Shown: positions 1 through 9,714, counted from the stretch's first letter. The stretch is 64,000 nucleotides of DNA from G963664115 sp965263045 (GCA_965263045.1 CBDHGK010000041.1:4402001-4466000), one strand, 5' to 3'. Notes: generated by a model not told the origin, from the letters alone. Numbers and translations are program-made.

Positions 1-366
1 TGGATGTAGCCCTGTGAGAACAACCTTTACAGATTTCACAGCCAAGGCAGGCCGAAAAATCGGATGCGTCAGCATCCAACGTAATCTTGCCGCAATCGAA
101 TGGCATCTTCGCTTTCTGCAGGAAAAATGCGTGAAATTTGAATGTCGCCCGGATACACTCTGTTGTCATCAAGACTGCCCCGGTTTCGCTGGCTGAAACG
201 CTCTTCGCAAGATGTTTTACGCCGATCAGGGCAGCCTTTCCTTGTCCTTTTGGTGATCTGTACGGATTCGGCCTATCGTGTCTGCGGCAGGCCCCGACGC
301 TAGGTGGAATATGGGAACGAGCCGGGGACGGATACGCGGCGACGGTGGCCTCGAGGACTGGGCTCG
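1..366. other. Intergenic sequence, no supported gene
   Basis: No convincing gene is visible here. Short open frames lack recognisable families and good ribosome-binding sites. The only structure noted is a repeat end near the start of the window, listed separately. Confidence 0.5.
13..43 (-). repeat. Dispersed repeat end, matching a copy near 57860
   Basis: Read on the minus strand, this stretch begins GGCTGTGAAATCTGTAAAGG and continues into GTTGTTC. Apart from two substitutions and one extra base it matches the plus-strand sequence at 57860-57887. Two diverged copies about 58 kb apart suggest a mobile or palindromic repeat terminus. The rest of the element lies outside the window or is not recognisable. 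Confidence 0.5.
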
Positions 367-733
367 ATGAAACACGCCAGCTTCCTTGTTCTTGCCGCAC
401 TCCTGGTATTAATCGCGACTGATCGGATTCGAAATACCGAAACGGTCCTCGTGGAGGTGACCGCTGAAGCCTCCGCACCCGCGGTTCCTCCTCTAGTAGA
501 ATTTGCCCCACCCCGCTTCGAACATTCAGCTTATGACTATGTCCGGACTCGCCTGGAGCGGGATCTAATGGCAATCGAGGCGTTCCGGCCGTCTTATCCA
601 TTCTGGCAGCATGTCTTCACGATCCCAGACGGCAATGTCGCATTCGGAAGCGCAACGGACGGAAGGTTGCTGGTGTCGTTTCCCACCCGGGGTAACTGGG
701 TTCGGGACGGCCGTTGGGAAGAACCTGCGCTAG
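367..733 (+). pseudogene. Lytic transglycosylase, 5' half (split by stacked IS)
   Basis: This is the N-terminal part of a cell-wall lytic transglycosylase. I chose the ATG at 367 because it opens a hydrophobic leader (MKHASFLVLAALLVLIA) typical of an export signal or membrane anchor. A Pro/Ala-rich linker follows. Coding stops making sense at the CTAG at 730-733, where an IS1182-like element begins. Joining this CTAG to the one at 4914-4917 gives ...WEEPAL/ASLLEG... in one frame, with a total of 506 codons. The split gene is probably non-functional as it stands. Confidence 0.8.
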
Positions 734-2127
734 CAGCCCGTGGCAGAAGTGGGGTTTTCTGAGTTGAGAGTTTCAGGTCTTCGCCCGGACGGAACGGCGT
801 CTAAATCGATTCTGGAGCGCTGAGGATGGAACGAGAGCGATTCACAGTGGCTCCAGAGCAGTATTAAGGTGAATAAGGCCATGACATGTTGGCCCTGAAG
901 GCCTCGTGGTGTGCCGTTTCCGAAATTGTTCCGAAGGATCAGGCTCAGATTCAAAGCGGCATATTGAATCAGGACGCGCTTGAGAATGTTGTCCCGATGT
1001 CGGAGGTGAACCCGACGCATTGCGCCGGTTTCCAGCGTGTGTGCGAACGGTCGTTCCAACATCAGTCCGCGCTGTCGGAGTAATTGCTTGCCCCGGTTGC
1101 CTCGGATTCGTCGCCGGTTGGCATAGACGGCCTGTTTTTCTTCGGACTTATCTTTCCAGTTGCGTCGGCCCCGGTCCGGTTCCGAGATGTAGCTGCGAAT
1201 GTTGAGGTCTTTGAATCCGGTCAACGTATCGTTACTGTGATAGCCCTTATCCGCCACCAGTTCGGAGAGCACATCGTTCCGAAGTTTCGATCCAGGATCG
1301 GCGGCCAAGGTCTCCATCTGATGCGCGGCTTGGATCATCGTTTCTTTGATCGTCGTCGTGTCGCCCTGATCGGCACCCTGCACCGTGACCGCCAGGATGG
1401 CTCCGGTCTTCATGTCGGCGGCATGCTCCACCTTATGGGCCAGATGCGTTCGTCCGTCCTTCATCTTCGTGATTCGCGCATCCGGGTCGTGGGGATGCTC
1501 CCACTCTTTGTTCGATCCTTTCTTCGACCGCTTGCGGTCGAGTCGCCCCAGCTCGGTTTGCGTCGGTGTCTCGATCCCAGACGCCTTGGCCAGCCGTGTC
1601 AGGAATTGGTTGTAGGCTTCTCCGGTGTCCCGGCGTACGATCGACCGCATCGCCGCGTTGGCTTCCAGTGTCGATGCATCCACGCCCACCGTCTTCCCAT
1701 CGATCAGGCCCTCACCGGCCAACACGCCCAACATCCACGAAAAGACCTTTCCATGTGTTTCCAGATCGATCAACCGTCGCGTCCGCGAGACTGTCGAATG
1801 ATCCGGCACCCCTTCGCTCAGCCCGACTCCAAGGAATCCTCGCAAACTCAGAGAATCGGCACACCGCCACGCTATGCCACGCTCCGAATCGATTCCTTCG
1901 AAATAGCCCACCAGCAACATCCTAAAATACTTGCCCGGCGCCACGCTCGGCCGACCCATCACCTCAGCGTAGAACTGCTCACAGGCATCTTCGACGAACC
2001 GGTCGAACTTGGCTTGGTCCAAGATTCGGTTAACCCGTTCGTAGAACACGTGGCCCGCTGTCCGCGGCAACTCTGCTGTCGCAACCCATAACGTGGCTTG
2101 TCGGTCCTTTTTCCGTCCCATTCCCAT
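730..2127 (-). CDS. IS1182-like transposase
   Basis: This is a DDE transposase of about 465 residues. The N-terminal DUF772-type region contains YFRMLLVGYFEGIDSERGI. Acidic motifs follow in VGVDASTLEANAAM and LVADKGYHSNDTL, and a late glutamate lies in LERPFAHTLETGAM. I chose the ATG at 2127 because AAGGAG lies 8 bases upstream; the longer frame would start at a GTG inside that site. The stop codon TAG is the reverse complement of the first three bases of the CTAG target, so the insertion site itself ends the protein. The frame is otherwise intact, so the enzyme may be active. The family call rests on the DUF772 region and the CTAG target; an IS5-group assignment is an alternative. Confidence 0.8.
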   Translation of the reverse strand: MGMGRKKDRQATLWVATAELPRTAGHVFYERVNRILDQAKFDRFVEDACEQFYAEVMGRPSVAPGKYFRMLLVGYFEGIDSERGIAWRCADSLSLRGFLGVGLSEGVPDHSTVSRTRRLIDLETHGKVFSWMLGVLAGEGLIDGKTVGVDASTLEANAAMRSIVRRDTGEAYNQFLTRLAKASGIETPTQTELGRLDRKRSKKGSNKEWEHPHDPDARITKMKDGRTHLAHKVEHAADMKTGAILAVTVQGADQGDTTTIKETMIQAAHQMETLAADPGSKLRNDVLSELVADKGYHSNDTLTGFKDLNIRSYISEPDRGRRNWKDKSEEKQAVYANRRRIRGNRGKQLLRQRGLMLERPFAHTLETGAMRRVHLRHRDNILKRVLIQYAALNLSLILRNNFGNGTPRGLQGQHVMALFTLILLWSHCESLSFHPQRSRIDLDAVPSGRRPETLNSENPTSATGC

Positions 2128-2213
2128 ATCGCGTTCTCCTTCCACTATCTTCCTCGCGATACGGTCGCATGGGGTCCGTTGTTAACTATGAAGTTGACTT
2201 GCACCACGGGCTG
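734..2213 (-). mobile_element. IS1182-like element, 1480 bp, in CTAG target
   Basis: The element is bounded by CTAG at 730-733 and CTAG at 2214-2217. Its ends are inverted repeats: left CAGCCCGTGGCAGAAGT, right (reverse complement) CAGCCCGTGGTGCAAGT. It carries one transposase on the minus strand. It is the first-layer insertion in the transglycosylase gene, because its left CTAG touches the host sequence and its right CTAG was then used by an IS630. The same end sequence occurs alone next to two host stop codons elsewhere in the window and on the 22.2-kb repeat. Confidence 0.8.
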
Positions 2214-2216
2214 CTA

Positions 2217-3367
2217 GTGTAGTCCGTCACAGTTAATGTAACTTATTCAGCTTTCCTACGTCTGAGTATATATGAGGAGAGCACCGACGATTAAATTGGA
2301 CATTCCTGTGCGGAAGGAACTGGAGCGACTGAGCCGAAGCCGCAGTGTGGCGGTCCGGTTGGCGGAACGATCTCGAATTGTCTTGCTGGCCGCCGGGGGT
2401 CTGGACAATCAGGAGATCGCTGCCAAGTTGGACATCACTCGTCAAAAGGCCGGACGTTGGCGCGATCGTTTCGTTGAAGATGGCCTCGGGGGAATCGAAA
2501 AGGACGCTTCCCGCAGTGGACGGATTCCCTCGATCGGCCGCCGGAAGCGGGCCCGGATCGTGAAGAAGACGGTCGAAGGGAAGCCTCCGAACGCCACGCA
2601 CTGGAGCCGGTCCTTGATGGCCAGGGCAACCGGCGTCAGCGAGTCCACGGTAGGGAGAATCTGGCGGGCTCATGGCTTGAAGCCTCATCTGGCACGCACC
2701 TTCAAACTTTCCAACGACAAACAATTTGTCGAGAAGTTGGAGGATGTGGTCGGTTTGTATCTGAACCCTCCGGAAAACGCCATTGTTTTGTCCTGCGATG
2801 AGAAGAGCCAGATGCAGGCCCTGGACCGCACGCAACCCGGGTTACCTCTGAAGAAGGGGCGGTGCGGCACCCTCACCCACGACTACAAACGCAACGGGAC
2901 GACCACGATGTTCGCCGCGCTCAATACGCTGGACGGCTCGATTATCGGGACCTGTATGCCGAAGCATCGTCATCAGGAATGGATCCGGTTTCTCAATCAG
3001 ATCAAACGTTCCGTGCCGAAAGACAAACAGATCCATATCATTTGCGACAACTACGTCACGCACAAACATCAGAAAGTCGTCAACTGGTTGAAGCGCAACA
3101 CGCGCTTTCATGTGCACTTCACACCGACCAGTGCATCCTGGCTGAACATGGTCGAACGCTTCTTCCGGGATCTTTCCGAACAACGGCTTCGGCGCGGGGT
3201 TTTCCATTCTGTTCCTGAGCTAATCCAGGCCGTGGAGGAATATGTCGGGGGTCACAATCAGAACCCGAAGCCCTTCATTTGGACCGCAACGGCTTCCGAT
3301 ATTCTTGAAAAAGTTCAACGTGCCCGAAAGAAGCTCGATAAGTTACAGTCTGTTTGACGGGGACCAC
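2217..3367 (+). mobile_element. IS630-family element, 1151 bp, TA target
   Basis: TA dinucleotides at 2215-2216 and 3368-3369 flank the element, as expected for IS630/Tc1-type insertion. The ends are imperfect inverted repeats: left GTGTAGTCCGTCAC, right (reverse complement) GTGGTCCCCGTCAA, then a shared TGTAACTTAT block inside. The TA used is the centre of the CTAG left by the neighbouring IS1182-like element, so this is a second-layer insertion. Another copy starts at 63989. Confidence 0.85.
2272..3357 (+). CDS. IS630-family transposase
   Basis: This 361-residue protein has an N-terminal helix-turn-helix region, including LDNQEIAAKLDITRQKAGRW, and a C-terminal DDE_3-type catalytic domain. 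Candidate catalytic residues are the aspartate in IVLSCDEKSQMQ, the aspartate in IHIICDNYVTHKH and the glutamate in SWLNMVERFFRDL. All are present and the frame is intact over the usual IS630 length. The ATG lies 55 bases inside the left end of the element, with only a weak ribosome-binding site. Confidence 0.9.
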   Translation: MRRAPTIKLDIPVRKELERLSRSRSVAVRLAERSRIVLLAAGGLDNQEIAAKLDITRQKAGRWRDRFVEDGLGGIEKDASRSGRIPSIGRRKRARIVKKTVEGKPPNATHWSRSLMARATGVSESTVGRIWRAHGLKPHLARTFKLSNDKQFVEKLEDVVGLYLNPPENAIVLSCDEKSQMQALDRTQPGLPLKKGRCGTLTHDYKRNGTTTMFAALNTLDGSIIGTCMPKHRHQEWIRFLNQIKRSVPKDKQIHIICDNYVTHKHQKVVNWLKRNTRFHVHFTPTSASWLNMVERFFRDLSEQRLRRGVFHSVPELIQAVEEYVGGHNQNPKPFIWTATASDILEKVQRARKKLDKLQSV

Positions 3368-3370
3368 TAG

Positions 3371-4913
3371 GAGTCTGCGCGGCAGAAGGACCAGAAATGG
3401 GCAGAAAAGGATCGAAGATAGGACATGCCACGAACTTACCGAACGTATATTCCAGAACAGAGCCTGCTGATGCCTCCATCATTGAGAGATTGGCTGGCTG
3501 AAGATCACCTGTCGTACTTCATATCGGACGCCGTGGATGCGATGGATTTGAGCGCGTTCGAACAGAGGTATGGAACGGACGGGCCGGGCAATCAGGCCTT
3601 CGATCCGCGGATGATGGTGAAGGTGATGATCTACGGGTACGCGACGGGAGTGTTTTCGTCACGGAAGATTGCAGCGAAGATGACCGAAGATGTGGCGTTC
3701 CGGATGTTGGGAGCGGAGAACTTTCCCGCGCACCGAACGATCTCGGATTTTCGAAAACTGCATCTTGAAGAGTTCGGGAACTTATTTGTGCAAGTGGTGA
3801 GGATGGGGCGGGAAGCCGGGCTGGTGAAGATGGGAACGGTGGCGGTGGACGGGACGAAGATGCGAGCCAATGCGAGCAAACGCAAAGCGATGAGCTATGA
3901 ACGCATGAGAAAGCAGGAGACCGAATTGGGCGAACAGATTCGGGATCTGTTGAACCGGGCCACGGCGACCGATGAGGAAGAAGACCAACGTTACGGCAAG
4001 GACCGGCGCGGTGACGAACTGCCCGACGGGTTGGCGACCCGCACGAAGCGGCTGGCCACAATCCAGACGGCGATGAAGCGACTCGAAGAACGTCAGATGG
4101 CGGCAGACCAGGAAGCGGAAAGGAAGCCTGGAGACGACAAACCGGGAAGCGGAAAGAAGGGCAAACCATTCAAACGCCCGAGGGGTGAACCCAAGGGGAA
4201 GGCCCAAGACAATTTCACCGACCCGGAAAGCCGGATCATGAAGACCTCGGCCGACGGGTTCCAACAATGCTACAACGCGCAGGCGGTCGTGGACGCGGAG
4301 GCCCGAATCATCGTCGCCACAACGGTGAGCAACAATGCTTCAGATACCGGGCAGTTGGGACCGACTCTGGATGAGTTGAACACGAATCTGTCGGAGCGTC
4401 CAGACCGGGTGCTCGCGGATGCTGGATACCGATCCGAGTCGAATCTGCGAATGCTGGAACAACGTCAAATAGATGGGTACGTTCCGATGGGTCGTGAGAA
4501 AGATCTCGCCACGGCCCCACTCCAACCCGAAAGCACGGCCCTGGGCCGCATGGTCCGAAAGATGAAAAGCCAGACGGGGCGTGATCGCTACCGGGCCAGA
4601 AAGCACATCGGTGAGCCGCCGTTCGGGTGGATCAAGTCGGTGCTGGGATTCCGACAGTTCAGTTTGCGAGGCTTGGACAACGTCACCTGTGAATGGAGCC
4701 TGGTGGCTCTGGCAGTGAACTTACGACGGATGAACGGGAAGATCGAATGGGCTTAATCCGCATCACCGGGACCCATAACGCTCTCCACAGGACCAACGGA
4801 TCGAGTCCCCACAGCTCGGAGCTGCCCATGTTGGGAAAATCGGGCGGCTCTCCTACAAAGACGCTCTCGAATCGTCACAAATCCGAGTTATTCAGCCTCT
4901 GCCGCGCAGACTC
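3371..4913 (+). mobile_element. IS1182-family element, copy 1, 1543 bp, CTAG target
   Basis: CTAG lies at 3367-3370 and again at 4914-4917. The ends are near-perfect inverted repeats beginning GAGTCTGCGCGGCAGA. The left CTAG overlaps the TA used by the IS630, and the right CTAG borders the resumed transglycosylase gene. A second copy at 62443-63985 has the same transposase sequence and the same ends, which implies recent transposition. Confidence 0.9.
3425..4756 (+). CDS. IS1182-family transposase, copy 1
   Basis: This 443-residue transposase has a DUF772-type N-terminus (FDPRMMVKVMIYGYATGVF). Catalytic-core motifs are visible around VAVDGTKMRANASK, VLADAGYRSESNL and KHIGEPPFGWIK. A charged, low-complexity insert (roughly residues 215-265, rich in Glu, Lys and Gly) separates catalytic segments, as in other IS1182 members. 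The frame is intact and identical in translation to the copy near the right end of the window. Confidence 0.93.
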   Translation: MPRTYRTYIPEQSLLMPPSLRDWLAEDHLSYFISDAVDAMDLSAFEQRYGTDGPGNQAFDPRMMVKVMIYGYATGVFSSRKIAAKMTEDVAFRMLGAENFPAHRTISDFRKLHLEEFGNLFVQVVRMGREAGLVKMGTVAVDGTKMRANASKRKAMSYERMRKQETELGEQIRDLLNRATATDEEEDQRYGKDRRGDELPDGLATRTKRLATIQTAMKRLEERQMAADQEAERKPGDDKPGSGKKGKPFKRPRGEPKGKAQDNFTDPESRIMKTSADGFQQCYNAQAVVDAEARIIVATTVSNNASDTGQLGPTLDELNTNLSERPDRVLADAGYRSESNLRMLEQRQIDGYVPMGREKDLATAPLQPESTALGRMVRKMKSQTGRDRYRARKHIGEPPFGWIKSVLGFRQFSLRGLDNVTCEWSLVALAVNLRRMNGKIEWA

Positions 4914-6071
4914 CTAGCGTCACTGCTCGAGGGCCAGTCCCTGCCGTCTCGGCAGAGCCAGCGACGGGATCGGGTTGCATCCCTGCTCGAGCCCCGCATC
5001 GGGCCGGTCGTCCAAAACTCGACACGGGGAAGTTTCCTGCTCCCCAACGCCGGGCGATATGGTGCTTTTCTAGACGAGTGGAGTGCAATCTACGAACGCT
5101 TTGCCGTACCTGCCGAGATCGGTCTGGCCCAGGCCGCCCTGGAATCGGGCCTGAACGGTAAGGTCCGCTCCGAGGCACGGGCCCTGGGATTCTGCCAGTG
5201 GCTCGAGCGAAACTGGAATCGAATGAAGCGGCATGCATCGCACGTGATCGAGGGGTACAACCAGACGACGCAGGCGCCTTACTGTGCCGCCTACCTGGTG
5301 ACGCTGGCAACCAAGTACGGATCGTTCATTCCCGCGCTCTCGGAGCATCATGCGGGGGCTGCGAATGTCGGACGGACGATAATCAACGGCTCGCGGTTGG
5401 GTGGGGAGGACATCCGGGAGCAGTATTTCCTCGGGGGGGCTTTCGCCGTCGAGCTACGGAGTGTTTCGCTGCGCCGCTATCGCGATATCTTCCGCAGCTA
5501 TGGTCCCCGCTCCTCGCTGTATACCGAGATGGTGTTTGGCAACACCTTCAACGTGACGAACCTGAGGGCAGAGATTCCACAGGTACCCGTATACGCCATG
5601 CGTGTCCCGCGCGCGATCGGGCTCGAAGAAGTCACCCGGCGCACGGGGCTCTCCGTGGACGAAGTGCGTCGGTTCAATCCCGCACTGATCCGTCGGGTTC
5701 CCGCGAACGCCAACCTCTATTTGCCGGTCTATGTCGAAGAATTCGGTCCTGATGTCTCGTTCTGGCAACAACCGCCCAGTGCCGGCTACGTTGCCGTGCT
5801 CGAGGAGTTCGTCAGCATCGACCGCACACTCGAGCAGTGGGAGGATCCTCTGTTCGAGGACGTCCTGCGGGATTTCCAGAGGCGCTTCGATGCGACCGGA
5901 ACCGAGGAAGGCTCGGTGATGGCGACAGTCCTGGCTTACGTGATCGACGAAACCTACCGGGGACGGCAGGCCCAGATCCTCAGCGAGTTTCGAACCAGCG
6001 CCCGCATCCAGACCCTGTTCGATCGTGGCGTGTCTGAACTCCAGGACGTCCGCGCCCGTCGCTCAAATTAA
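4914..6071 (+). pseudogene. Lytic transglycosylase/LysM, 3' half (split by stacked IS)
   Basis: Reading resumes exactly at the second CTAG. The catalytic region includes PAEIGLAQAALESGLNGKV, whose glutamate matches the SLT/MltD-type catalytic acid, followed by ARALGFCQWLERNW. A LysM-like segment follows (VPRAIGLEEVTRRTGLS through RFNPALIRRVPANANLYLP), expected to bind peptidoglycan. The substrate would be the glycan strands of peptidoglycan in the periplasm. The open frame from ATG 5223 is only part of the gene, because codons back to 4917 continue the domain without a stop. Any product from 5223 would lack the catalytic glutamate. Confidence 0.85.
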
Positions 6072-6260
6072 CGGTTTTGCGCAGTCCGTCGGCGCAACTC
6101 ATTTCGTTTGAGCAACTGGACTCTGACCTCATACTCTACGGCAACCATTGATCCGCCGGATCCACAGACGCGTTCCGATTGTTGTCAGCTGCGTCCTTCC
6201 TACCGCAAGTCGACACCTAAACAAAGGGAGTTATTTGAATTAGTCAGTCCCGAGGCCTCA

Positions 6261-7508
6261 TTAGAGCAATCCAAACAACACGTAACAGACCACCGCGCCC
6301 ACCACACTCATCGACAGGCCCCAGGCCAACATCTTGTTGAACAACGCGGTGCGCTCCTCGCTCAAGGGTGCGCTGGCGATGCACAAGGCGCCAAGGGTCG
6401 ACAACGGCGAGACATCCACAAGATGAGCGCCAACGTTGATCGAGGCGGCGATGGCGATCGAATCTCCACCTCCCAGCTGCTCGATCAATCCGGGGATAGT
6501 CGGAATAAACGCCGGCAACACCACACCCGACGAACTGCTGTAGACCGAGATGAGTCCCGTCACGAAGGCGATGACACCCGTCACCGTCGTTTCGTTTGAA
6601 AGGCTGGCGAGAATCCGGGTGAACAGGTCCATGCCACCGGTCTGTTCCAGAATTGCGATCAGAACAGTAACGCCGCTCACCATGATAATCGCGTTCCAGG
6701 GCATGGCTTTGAGGGCCGCATTCTCATCCGCCGAACGTGTCAGGGTCAGGACGGCCGCTGCCAGGAATGCACCCATACCGACGTTGATACCCACAAACAC
6801 AACCGCGGCAACTAGAAGGGCAATGACCCCGACCGTTATCTTCTGCTCGACTGGCATTGCCGCAACTTCGCTTTCATCGTCAACGGCCAAGGCCTTCCCC
6901 CCGCGCAGCAACCGATAGCCTCCAAAAAGCAGATAACCCGTGGTACCGATGAAAACCTGAGCGACAAGGCTGTTGAAGAAAGTCGAAAACTCCTGGCCCT
7001 CGATGCCGATCCGTGCAAGCAACCCGTTGGCGATGATGCCGGTAGGTGCAAGCGGCGAAAAACCTCCAGCGTTCGCACCCGTGCAAACGACGATGGCCAT
7101 CAGGAACGCGCTCACACCCGCCCGATGTCCGGCCGCCATCGCCATCGGGGCCAACAGCGCGGTGGCGGCGATACTACCGGCGCCGATTGCAGACAGGCAG
7201 ACCGCCAATGCCATAAATATGATCGGAACTAAACCTGCATTCCCATGGGCGAGTCTGACGCTACGCCTGGCAAGCGTCTCCAGAGTTCCATTAGCCTGCG
7301 CCTGACTGAACAACAGCGTCACTCCGACGAGGATCAGAAACAGATTCGAAGGAAAGCCGGCCGCAACCTCACCCACCGTCATTCCGCCGAATGACACACC
7401 CACGACAAAGGCGAATGCAATCGAAACAAGACCGACATTGATCGATGTGACACAGCTCAGCAGAATACAGATGCCGAAAGCGATGAGCGACAGTAGGGGG
7501 AGCGACAT
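6261..7508 (-). CDS. MatC/SLC13-like anion permease
   Basis: This is an integral membrane protein of about 415 residues with roughly eleven or twelve hydrophobic segments. It resembles ion-transporter-superfamily carriers of the MatC/SLC13 type. Two Ser/Pro/Thr/Gly motifs, GGFSPLAPTGIIANG and VDVSPLSTLGALC, sit at the ends of the two halves, where such carriers place their re-entrant hairpins. I prefer the ATG at 7508 because the 45 residues before it are not hydrophobic and look unlike the family. It lies last in a minus-strand run of redox genes, so it may bring in or export an organic acid of that pathway. The substrate is not identifiable. Confidence 0.7.
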   Translation of the reverse strand: MSLPLLSLIAFGICILLSCVTSINVGLVSIAFAFVVGVSFGGMTVGEVAAGFPSNLFLILVGVTLLFSQAQANGTLETLARRSVRLAHGNAGLVPIIFMALAVCLSAIGAGSIAATALLAPMAMAAGHRAGVSAFLMAIVVCTGANAGGFSPLAPTGIIANGLLARIGIEGQEFSTFFNSLVAQVFIGTTGYLLFGGYRLLRGGKALAVDDESEVAAMPVEQKITVGVIALLVAAVVFVGINVGMGAFLAAAVLTLTRSADENAALKAMPWNAIIMVSGVTVLIAILEQTGGMDLFTRILASLSNETTVTGVIAFVTGLISVYSSSSGVVLPAFIPTIPGLIEQLGGGDSIAIAASINVGAHLVDVSPLSTLGALCIASAPLSEERTALFNKMLAWGLSMSVVGAVVCYVLFGLL

Positions 7509-7771
7509 CTTCAGCCGATCATAGGCGTTTTGTGTTGCGCCGTAAACCTCAAGAAGGCCGTCCGCAGCAGGCGATCCGCTCGCCGATTCGGCTCCGCCCA
7601 ACAGGTCTCTTGCAGCGGAGAGGGGGTAGAACAGTGCTCTCAACTGACGGTGCGAAGGTCAAAATTTTGGAGCTTGAGCGCAGTGCAGTGGGCTGGGGTG
7701 ATCGGGGGTCCAGTCGCAACAGACCAGACCCGCTGCATCCCGTCCGGCAGCGCCGAGGCTTGACTATTCCT

Positions 7772-9298
7772 TCAGGTCCCCAGGGCCGCACGCGTCCGTT
7801 CGACCAGGGAATTGTCCGGGGCGCCACTGCCTTTGAGATAGAAAGCGCTGGTCGCCAGAAACTGGTCACGCCAGGGGGGGCTGACCTTGAAGTAATCCTC
7901 CAGGACCGCAGCGCTGAACTTGTAATCGTGGGCGTTCCGCCCCTTCAAAAAGATCAGACGCCGGGCGGCGTGCATCAGTTCCCGCACGTCACCGCCGTCG
8001 CCCAGGTACCGGCGAATTTTTCTCGCTGCATTCATCCGGTTGGCACTCATGTCGCTGAAGATTTCTTCAATCGCCCCGGACGGTTCCGTGATCGCCAGGG
8101 GCCGGACGTCATCAATTCCAATATCCGGAATTGTCCCCCTCAGCGTCTCCCGGAACATCGGAAGGAAGGCGCAGTTCTGAAGCAGGACACGCTTTCTGGT
8201 GTCTTCATCGCCACAGGCCTGGAAGGCATATCGGAGAGCGTTCGTGGAAGTGACCGCGTGTAACGCGACGATTCCCGGCTGTCGCATCAGAAGTTCCCCT
8301 GCCCCGACAAAGAGCGCGTCCCAGACCGACTGCGGCGAACTGCCTCGCCCGATCAGGTCCGCCGCCATGTCGCACGCATCGTCATTGGATCCCTCACGGA
8401 GTACGGCCAGCATCTCGCCGGTCGCACCCGCGTCGAGTCTTCCACTCATCCACTCCGGTCCGAATCCGGCGGCCAGTTCCTGGTTGCGCCGCCAGGGACG
8501 GTCGGCTGCATCATCGCTGAGGGCCGGTGTGGTGCCAGGCAGTTCATGGGACAGGAGTGCAAAGGCCAGGGAGCGCAAGACGGGCTCGGCATGTTGCCAG
8601 CCGACGAACTGAAGGGTCCGCCAGCTGTTGGCCACGAAGATTGCCTTGTGGCCGATCGATCGAAAGTCGCGACACCCGAAGCGGTAGAAGAGGTCATAGA
8701 TCTCGTTGGCCCCCACCGACCGCGCGAGCCCGGCGACGGCGCCATCCACCCTGTCTTCATCCCAGCGCTCCATCGCATCGATGAAGGCTTCTTTCGCCCG
8801 GTGTGGGGCGGGTACTGTGTTTTCGTCGACCGGTGCCATGCGCCAGCCAGTCTGGCTCTGCTCTTCCGCCTGTGAATCCTTGAATTCATCAAGGGCCCAG
8901 AATATGGGCAACCAGCGATCACTCTCCGGGGAGGCCAGGCTGGCCATGTGTGCTGCATTGACCACCAGGACCGTATGGAACTTGAATCCCACACCGGGTC
9001 GCGGCTGCACGTTGCGGATGGACGCAAGAAACACGGCTGAGACCACCTGCTGATAGGTCATTCCCTGGTGAATCCTTTGAGCCACCCGTTCCAGGAGATC
9101 CGACCGCGGAGTGTCCTCGATCAAGCGGACCAGTGGCTCGATGCCGCCGTCGAGTTTCACCAGCCTGGAGTCCAGGGTCGCCTCCTGTGCGGATACCGGG
9201 GGCAATTTCGTAAGAAACGTCAAGCCCGTCGCACCCATTGCGGTTCCACCCGCGCCCGCGAACTTCAAAAACTGTCGACGTGTGGTTCTTATTGCCAT
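7772..9298 (-). CDS. Tat-exported protein of unknown function
   Basis: About 508 residues. The N-terminus is a clear twin-arginine signal (TTRRQFLKFAGAGG, then a hydrophobic stretch ending at VSAQ), so the folded protein is probably exported to the periplasm. I chose the ATG at 9298 because GGAGGG lies just upstream. The mature part looks mostly helical. It has several conserved-looking histidine contexts: FKFHTVLVVNAAH, RSIGHKAIFVANSWRTL, GIVALHAVTSTNALRY and NAHDYKFSAAVLED. Such residues could bind a metal or cofactor, which is inference. I do not recognise the family. Its neighbours are a cytochrome c and a Tat flavoprotein, which suggests a role in an extracytoplasmic oxidation. Confidence 0.65.
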   Translation of the reverse strand: MAIRTTRRQFLKFAGAGGTAMGATGLTFLTKLPPVSAQEATLDSRLVKLDGGIEPLVRLIEDTPRSDLLERVAQRIHQGMTYQQVVSAVFLASIRNVQPRPGVGFKFHTVLVVNAAHMASLASPESDRWLPIFWALDEFKDSQAEEQSQTGWRMAPVDENTVPAPHRAKEAFIDAMERWDEDRVDGAVAGLARSVGANEIYDLFYRFGCRDFRSIGHKAIFVANSWRTLQFVGWQHAEPVLRSLAFALLSHELPGTTPALSDDAADRPWRRNQELAAGFGPEWMSGRLDAGATGEMLAVLREGSNDDACDMAADLIGRGSSPQSVWDALFVGAGELLMRQPGIVALHAVTSTNALRYAFQACGDEDTRKRVLLQNCAFLPMFRETLRGTIPDIGIDDVRPLAITEPSGAIEEIFSDMSANRMNAARKIRRYLGDGGDVRELMHAARRLIFLKGRNAHDYKFSAAVLEDYFKVSPPWRDQFLATSAFYLKGSGAPDNSLVERTRAALGT

Positions 9299-9714
9299 AG
9301 CGCCCTCCAACAGTTGAAAGCTGTTCGAATTGGCTCGAGGAACGAAAGCAACTGTTTGCTGGGCCGTCGTCTCTTCAGCCGGAACTACCGATTCGGAAAT
9401 CCCTGCGATCGCCGTCCCAACAATTCCAGAAATCCGATGAGGTTTTGACTCTTATATACACCCCTGTTCGTCGAAGTACAGCATGATATTTAAGAAGCTA
9501 ATAAACGGCACCCTCTTGCAGGAACCCCTGGCCAGGGTGCGGACCGCCCGGGAGAAAGTTGAGCCGTAGAAGAAGTTGCACCATGGCATCTGGCTCCCGG
9601 CAGCCGATTGTGCAAGGATCCAAACACGGCGCTTGCCGGATGGCGCTTTCATCGTCCCCGATGGCGCTTTCATCCTTCGCCACCGCGGCAGTTTGTATAT
9701 CCCGACTGCGCTGC
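9299..9714. other. Intergenic region with a short tandem duplication
   Basis: No gene is supported. The segment presumably holds the promoter for the Tat protein and the 3' end of the cytochrome transcript. A 15-base block, GATGGCGCTTTCATC, occurs twice at 9639 and 9660 (21-base spacing) as a local duplication. Confidence 0.5.

Noticed and set aside
1084..2091. Long plus-strand ORF (335 aa) opposite the IS1182-like transposase
   Set aside because: Antisense shadow of an intact transposase frame, with no family similarity in its translation.
734..4913. Composite transposon carrying cargo between IS copies
   Set aside because: The elements are directly adjacent with no passenger genes; nested insertion at CTAG explains the arrangement.
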